Both the position numbers and the translations under genes were made by a program. The notes below the pieces were generated by a model. The model had not been told where the DNA came from. It ran no database searches and saw nothing but the letters and a program-made list of their open reading frames with translations. This document shows positions 60,200 to 64,000 of a stretch of DNA of 64,000 nucleotides, one piece after another. The DNA is from Paenibacillus herberti (lineage in GTDB: Bacteria; Bacillota; Bacilli; Paenibacillales; Paenibacillaceae). Within the stretch, counting starts at the first letter, position 1. Every line of letters starts with the position of its first letter. The stretch covers positions 1,402,121 to 1,466,120 of the forward strand of contig NZ_NMUQ01000002.1 in assembly GCF_002233675.1 (NCBI RefSeq). Reading direction: 5' to 3'.

Positions 60200-62524
60200 G
60201 TGATGACGCTGGCCACTGTCTTCCATATCCGCAATTATTTAAAAGGATTGCCGCGAGTTTTCTGGACCTATTTGATCTCTTATTTAGTCGTTATTCTGCT
60301 GCCTATCGTAACTTTGAGCTATGCGGCTTACAGCTTTACCGTTTCAACTTTAGAGGATGAATTGAGCCGAGCGACTCTCCATTCTGCGAAGCAAAAAACG
60401 GCTTCTATTGAGAAGACGATTGAGACCATGCAGTCCATTGCTGTACGCATCGGTTTGGACGGACGTATTGCCAGCTATGTCAACGATCCCAGCAATCAAT
60501 ATTTGCTAAATGAAACACGAGAAATACTGAAAACGTTTGCAGAAACAAATGAAGCGATAGAATCCATCGACTTTTACGCGACTGGAGCAAATTTGATCCT
60601 TTCCTCAGACGGTTACACTCGAACGTATGGGCAATCGAAGCAGGATGTATGGATTGAAAAGGGGCTATCATCTAAAGAATCAGGCCTATGGCTCAGTTCA
60701 CGTGACGGGGTTGAGTATGACAAAATCATTACCTATGCGTTGAAAGTTCCTGTTCACCGAAAGGACTTTAAAGGCCTTGTAGCTGTCCATATGCGTGAAT
60801 CTCCATTAAAAAGCATGTTACAAAAGATGGAAGGCAACCCGTACACAACGACCTATATCCTGGATCAAGAGGGCAATGCCATCTCTTCCTCTTCTTCCAC
60901 GCCGCTTGACCCGGAGCATGTGCGTCTCATTTTCTCCGAAAGCAGCAAGGCGCAGGGTGAGATCGGCTACACGATGATGAATCAGTCGCGGGATAAAGAG
61001 CTTGTCGCTTATGTCAAAACACTTCATACGAAGTGGAGTATCGTGTCCGAGACGCCGTTGCAATATTTACTTTCCAAGCTGTCTTATATTCGCAATGTAG
61101 CATGGGCGACCTGTATTCTCCTTGTTGTACTCGGTATTATATTGTCCTATTTCATGTCGAGAAAAATGTACAGCCCAATTAAAACATTAATGGACAAAAC
61201 GCTTCCTTATAACAAAAAAGGGGAGACAGGCATTCAGGAAGGCCCGCGGAAAAATGAGCTAGAGACTATTTCCTATATTCTCGACAATGTCTTTCGTAAA
61301 AATGAAGACTGGGAGCAGCAATTTCGGATGAATTTGCCTGTACTTCGTGAGCGATTTTTGCTGTCTCTCCTTAATAATAAGTACAGCAGCATCCATGAAT
61401 TGAACGGTAAACTTGAGTTTTTGCAGATTCATTTTCCGCATCAGGAGTTGGTCATCTTCCTCATTGAGATCGATGAATACAGCCTGCTCGTGGACAGCTA
61501 TTCGGTCGCCGATCAAAATCTGTATAAGTATGCGATTATGAATATTGCTGAGGAAATTGCTGCGGCCAATTATATATGTCTGACAGCAGAGTCGGATGAG
61601 AACCAGCTTGTACTGCTCGTCAATCTGAATGCGGGTTCGAATGAGCAGCAGTTAAAAGAGAAACTGACTGTGCTCGGAGAAGAGATTAAACATACGATTT
61701 ATCAATTGCTTAAACTATCCGTGACGATCGGCATTGGCAATTCCTACTCGCAAATCATGCAGGCACATTATTCGTATAAAGAAGCCAGCGAAGTTATTAG
61801 GGCGAAACTCGTGGCGGGTACAAATACGGTGCTTCTGTATGAGGATCTCATCAAGGAAGCGGATTATGAGTTTTATTTGCCGCCTCATTTTTCGAATCAC
61901 ATGATCAACTTCTTGAAAGCCGGGCAATTGGAAGATGCACTTTCGAGCTTGGAAGAGCTGTATCACCAGATTAAAGTTCGGACGAAGTTGAATGAGGAAG
62001 TTATATTCCGTACCTACAGTCTCATTGTTGAAGATATTTTACGAAACTTGCACGAATTGAATGTGAACACGGAGAAGGTTTTCGGAAGGAACCACAATCT
62101 TTTCCGCGAGCTTGCTTCCAAAGAGACGATCAAAGCCATTCATGAATGGATAAACGGGATCGTGAAAAGAATCTACGAAGTAATGCAACTGCAGCAACCA
62201 AAAAAGAATGCTTATATCGAGACGGTTGTTGCCTTTATGGATCAGAATTATCATCTGGATCTGTCCGTGGAGACGATTTCGGAGCAGGTGAACCTGCATC
62301 ATGCCTATTTAAGCCGGATGTTCAAACAAGAAATGGGTAAAACAATATTGGAGTATTTGACCATTAAACGTTTAGAAGCGAGCAAAACGCTGATGAAGGA
62401 AACCGAGCAAACGATTAATGAAATTGCTGCAAGTGTCGGTTACAACAACGTAAACAGCTTTATCCGCTTTTTCAAACGGTATGAAGGCTTAACTCCAGGG
62501 GATTATAGGAAGTCCAATCGGTAA
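60200..62524 (+). CDS. Membrane-sensor AraC-family regulator of the sugar transporter
   Basis: 774 residues. Helix 1 (about 17-40), an extracellular Cache-like sensor (about 42-285), helix 2 (about 290-312), a HAMP-like/linker region, a helical cytoplasmic middle domain (about 375-640) and a C-terminal AraC/XylS double helix-turn-helix (about 672-774: DLSVETISEQVNLHHAYLSR, ILEYLTIKRLEASKTLMKET, INEIAASVGYNNVNSFIRFF). Such fused sensors take the place of a two-component pair and activate the adjacent ABC operon, here divergent at 58671-59972. The start is a GTG at 60200 or ATG at 60203; the AAGCAGG ribosome site overlaps them, so a slightly later start is possible. Confidence 0.92.
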   Translation: MMTLATVFHIRNYLKGLPRVFWTYLISYLVVILLPIVTLSYAAYSFTVSTLEDELSRATLHSAKQKTASIEKTIETMQSIAVRIGLDGRIASYVNDPSNQYLLNETREILKTFAETNEAIESIDFYATGANLILSSDGYTRTYGQSKQDVWIEKGLSSKESGLWLSSRDGVEYDKIITYALKVPVHRKDFKGLVAVHMRESPLKSMLQKMEGNPYTTTYILDQEGNAISSSSSTPLDPEHVRLIFSESSKAQGEIGYTMMNQSRDKELVAYVKTLHTKWSIVSETPLQYLLSKLSYIRNVAWATCILLVVLGIILSYFMSRKMYSPIKTLMDKTLPYNKKGETGIQEGPRKNELETISYILDNVFRKNEDWEQQFRMNLPVLRERFLLSLLNNKYSSIHELNGKLEFLQIHFPHQELVIFLIEIDEYSLLVDSYSVADQNLYKYAIMNIAEEIAAANYICLTAESDENQLVLLVNLNAGSNEQQLKEKLTVLGEEIKHTIYQLLKLSVTIGIGNSYSQIMQAHYSYKEASEVIRAKLVAGTNTVLLYEDLIKEADYEFYLPPHFSNHMINFLKAGQLEDALSSLEELYHQIKVRTKLNEEVIFRTYSLIVEDILRNLHELNVNTEKVFGRNHNLFRELASKETIKAIHEWINGIVKRIYEVMQLQQPKKNAYIETVVAFMDQNYHLDLSVETISEQVNLHHAYLSRMFKQEMGKTILEYLTIKRLEASKTLMKETEQTINEIAASVGYNNVNSFIRFFKRYEGLTPGDYRKSNR

Positions 62525-62535
62525 ATTAATTAAAG

Positions 62536-62567
62536 ATGACCAGCCAAACCTCCGTTTGGCTGGTCAT
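62536..62567 (+). terminator. Intrinsic terminator of the AraC-type gene
   Basis: ATGACCAGCCAAAC-CTCC-GTTTGGCTGGTCAT, a perfect 14-bp stem followed by TTCTATT. Confidence 0.88.
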
Positions 62568-62708
62568 TTCTATTGGCTCCCAGTTCGAGCTATTTCCCAT
62601 TCATAATTTCTTTTAGTCATATATCGCTCAATTGACTAACAAACCAACAATGTGATAATCTTCCATTTATAGGGATTAACATAATATAGATGAAAGTCGG
62701 GGGAAATC

Positions 62709-63203
62709 CTGAATAAGAAAATCGTATGCTTAGGAATCTTAACTCTTTCACTAGCCGCTTCCATTACGGTATCCGCCTCTGCTCCAGTAAAAACAAGCGA
62801 ACCTTTTTCATTAAAAAATGCAGCGCCAATTTTCGTCGGATCAAAAGGACTACTCCTTGCTCCAATAAAGACCGGATTAAATACATCCTTCAAGTCTAAT
62901 CCAAGTTTAAAAAGCAAATTCAAAGTTGAATCTGGTTTTGGGCATATCAAATTGACGTTTCACAACAGAAGTATTAACCCACTTAAAGTAACGCTGGAGC
63001 ATAGGGATACAGGGCTATTGTATTTTAGTCGTATAATAGATGGGAATAGTGAACTTACTTGGACAAATTTTGATCAATCGTGGCCACAAGGAATGCGTGG
63101 CGGAGAATATGTTCTTCAGTGGCTAGGTGGCAAGTTCGAACCTAATGGAATTGTTTATGTCAAAACAGCTAATGAAATAAGTGATCTGATTGATCAAAAA
63201 TAA
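62709..63203 (+). CDS. Small secreted hypothetical protein, probable CTG start
   Basis: A 164-codon frame whose signal peptide is only complete if translation starts at the CTG at 62709 (then NKKIVCLGILTLSLAASITV and SASAP). GGGGG lies five bases upstream. The first in-frame ATG is at 62952, in the middle of a continuous domain, so it is not the start. The mature part (KFKVESGFGHIKLTFHNRSI, VTLEHRDTGLLYFSRIIDGN, WPQGMRGGEYVLQWLGGKF, IVYVKTANEI) looks like one beta-sandwich domain. No family recognised. The gene lies between two terminators. Confidence 0.65.
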   Translation: MNKKIVCLGILTLSLAASITVSASAPVKTSEPFSLKNAAPIFVGSKGLLLAPIKTGLNTSFKSNPSLKSKFKVESGFGHIKLTFHNRSINPLKVTLEHRDTGLLYFSRIIDGNSELTWTNFDQSWPQGMRGGEYVLQWLGGKFEPNGIVYVKTANEISDLIDQK

Positions 63204-63220
63204 TATCCACTATGTCGATC

Positions 63221-63262
63221 AAAGAGAGCTTCCGCGGGAAAAAGCGCCGGGGCTCTTTTTTT
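63221..63262 (+). terminator. Intrinsic terminator of the secreted-protein gene
   Basis: AAAGAG-A-GCTTCCGCG...GCGCCGGGGCTCTTTTTTT; weaker inner pairing but a strong T7 run. Confidence 0.65.
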
Positions 63263-63472
63263 AATCATTTTTGCGTGTGTCCTCTCTTACTTCTATTTAC
63301 TCAATTGGCTCCCCCACCTGAACTTGCCAGTGTGTGATTTCATCGTAAAAGCTTGGTCAAGCGGCTGCTACTCTGCTACACTAACAGTATATAGGCCGCC
63401 TCTCGCGGCCAAGCTTATTTTTATCTAGAAGAAGTTGCATGAGATGAAGCTATATATGATGAACTAGAGAAA
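63263..63472. other. Gene-free stretch before the repeat element
   Basis: Only a GGCCGC-CTCTC-GCGGCC hairpin followed by AAGCTTATTTTT (63393-63423) stands out, a possible terminator. No gene. Confidence 0.35.
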
Positions 63473-63610
63473 CGAGCGTGGAAGCGGAGAGAACCGGTCC
63501 TTCTGTAGAAGCAGCGCGTTCGCCTTTGTAGGCAGATTTCCCCCTTATAAGGGATAGGAATCAAGGAATCTGACTACAAGAGCGATCGGAAGAAGGATTG
63601 GTTCGCGCAG
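63473..63610 (+). repeat. Interspersed structured element, copy B
   Basis: Second copy of the element at 9-150. It keeps GCGGAG, GCGTTCGC, AGATTTCC, a different small hairpin (CCCTTATAAGGG), GGAATCTGA and AAGAGCGATCGGA in the same order. CAGATT(T)CC pairs with GGAATCTG, so the outer stem is preserved while the inner loop has changed. It lies upstream of the peptidase U32 gene and could be a leader. Confidence 0.6.
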
Positions 63611-63675
63611 CAAACTCCGCTCTTACATTTCTCAGTTCAGTTTATATAGTTAAGATATGGAGGCAAACAAAAGGC

Positions 63676-64000
63676 ATGACCTTATCGATACAAAGGCAAG
63701 ACGTTGAGCTGCTGGCCCCGGCTGGTGATTGGGATTGCATGAGGGCGGCGGTCGCGAACGGAGCGGACGCCGTTTTCTTCGGCGTCGAGAAGTTCAACGC
63801 TCGGGCACGCGCTAACAACTTCCGCATGGACGAGCTGCCGGAGATTATGGGTTTCCTGCATCGCTACGGCGTGAAGGGCTTCCTGACGTTTAATATATTG
63901 GTGTTCGAGGATGAGCTGCGGGATGCCAAAGCTCTTATCGACGCTTGCATTGATGCGGGCGTAGATGCGGTCATCGTGCAGGATCTTGGCCTGGTCAAGT
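63676..64000 (+). CDS. Peptidase U32 family protein (truncated by window end)
   Basis: The first 108 codons are present; the frame is open to the last base. MTLSIQRQDVELLAPAGDWD, MRAAVANGADAVFFGVEKFN and ARARANNFRMDELPEIMGFL match the N-terminal TIM-barrel start of U32 proteins (ELLAPAG, A..GADAVYFG). Family members include collagenase-like proteases and the RlhA/TrhP-type RNA hydroxylation factors; many Firmicute copies lie next to a second U32 gene. ATG with GGAGG about 12 bases upstream. Confidence 0.88.
   Translation, partial: MTLSIQRQDVELLAPAGDWDCMRAAVANGADAVFFGVEKFNARARANNFRMDELPEIMGFLHRYGVKGFLTFNILVFEDELRDAKALIDACIDAGVDAVIVQDLGLVK

Noticed and set aside
62636-62950. Minus-strand 104-codon frame opposite the secreted-protein gene
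   Set aside because: It lies antisense to a frame with a signal peptide and a continuous domain; no ribosome site.

Overview
The window reads as a chromosomal segment of a low-to-mid G+C Firmicute of the Paenibacillaceae, most likely a Paenibacillus-like, motile, aerobic soil bacterium. Supporting signs are strong AGGAGG-type ribosome sites, many TTG/GTG starts, intrinsic terminators after most transcription units, T-box leaders on aminoacyl-tRNA synthetase genes, several large S-layer-homology (SLH) surface proteins, a membrane-sensor AraC regulator beside a sugar ABC transporter, and an Agr-type peptide locus. The genus is inference; no rRNA or tRNA gene was seen.

Layout. 0-5 kb: a multi-pass membrane protein, queF (queuosine), a single-anchor hypothetical protein and a LysP-like permease. 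5-14 kb: two tandem, co-oriented giant subtilisin-like proteases with SLH-type C-termini. 14-18 kb: a membrane GGDEF protein, a YhdH-type reductase and an acetyltransferase. 18-21 kb: a small accessory patch (an AT-rich mini membrane gene, an IS3-family transposase remnant, a 53-residue basic protein), then polyphosphate kinase 2 and a small alarmone synthetase. 21-22.1 kb: two very different tandem repeats. 22-31 kb: two LtaS-family phosphoglycerol transferases flanking an ECF sigma / anti-sigma / ABC transporter operon. 31-34 kb: an SLH-anchored protein with an alpha/alpha-toroid plus DUF4430, the architecture of transcobalamin and intrinsic factor, behind a cobalamin riboswitch. 34-37 kb: a Doc/Fic-like protein with a lost active site, and argS with a T-box. 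37-41 kb: PadR regulator with a divergent hydrolase, a gene fragment, and a type-B carboxylesterase. 41-48 kb: motAB, uvrB and uvrA. 48-53 kb: siroheme sulfite/nitrite reductase, a small membrane protein, a TIM-barrel isomerase and a PIG-L deacetylase. 53-55 kb: hairpin repeat arrays beside an Agr-like cassette. 55-64 kb: a T-box-controlled second-type SerS, a sugar ABC transporter with divergent AraC-type regulator, a small secreted protein with a CTG start, and the start of a peptidase U32 gene.

The two most interesting systems are (i) the compact Agr-like cassette at 53.7-55.0 kb, which encodes an AgrB with intact catalytic His/Cys, a precursor peptide without cysteine and a sensor-like membrane protein without a kinase domain, and (ii) the B12-riboswitch-controlled, SLH-anchored transcobalamin-like surface protein at 31.3-34.0 kb. 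Two copies of one structured interspersed element lie at the extreme ends of the window, and a second family copy lies at 50.3 kb; both look like candidate structured-RNA or repeat families.
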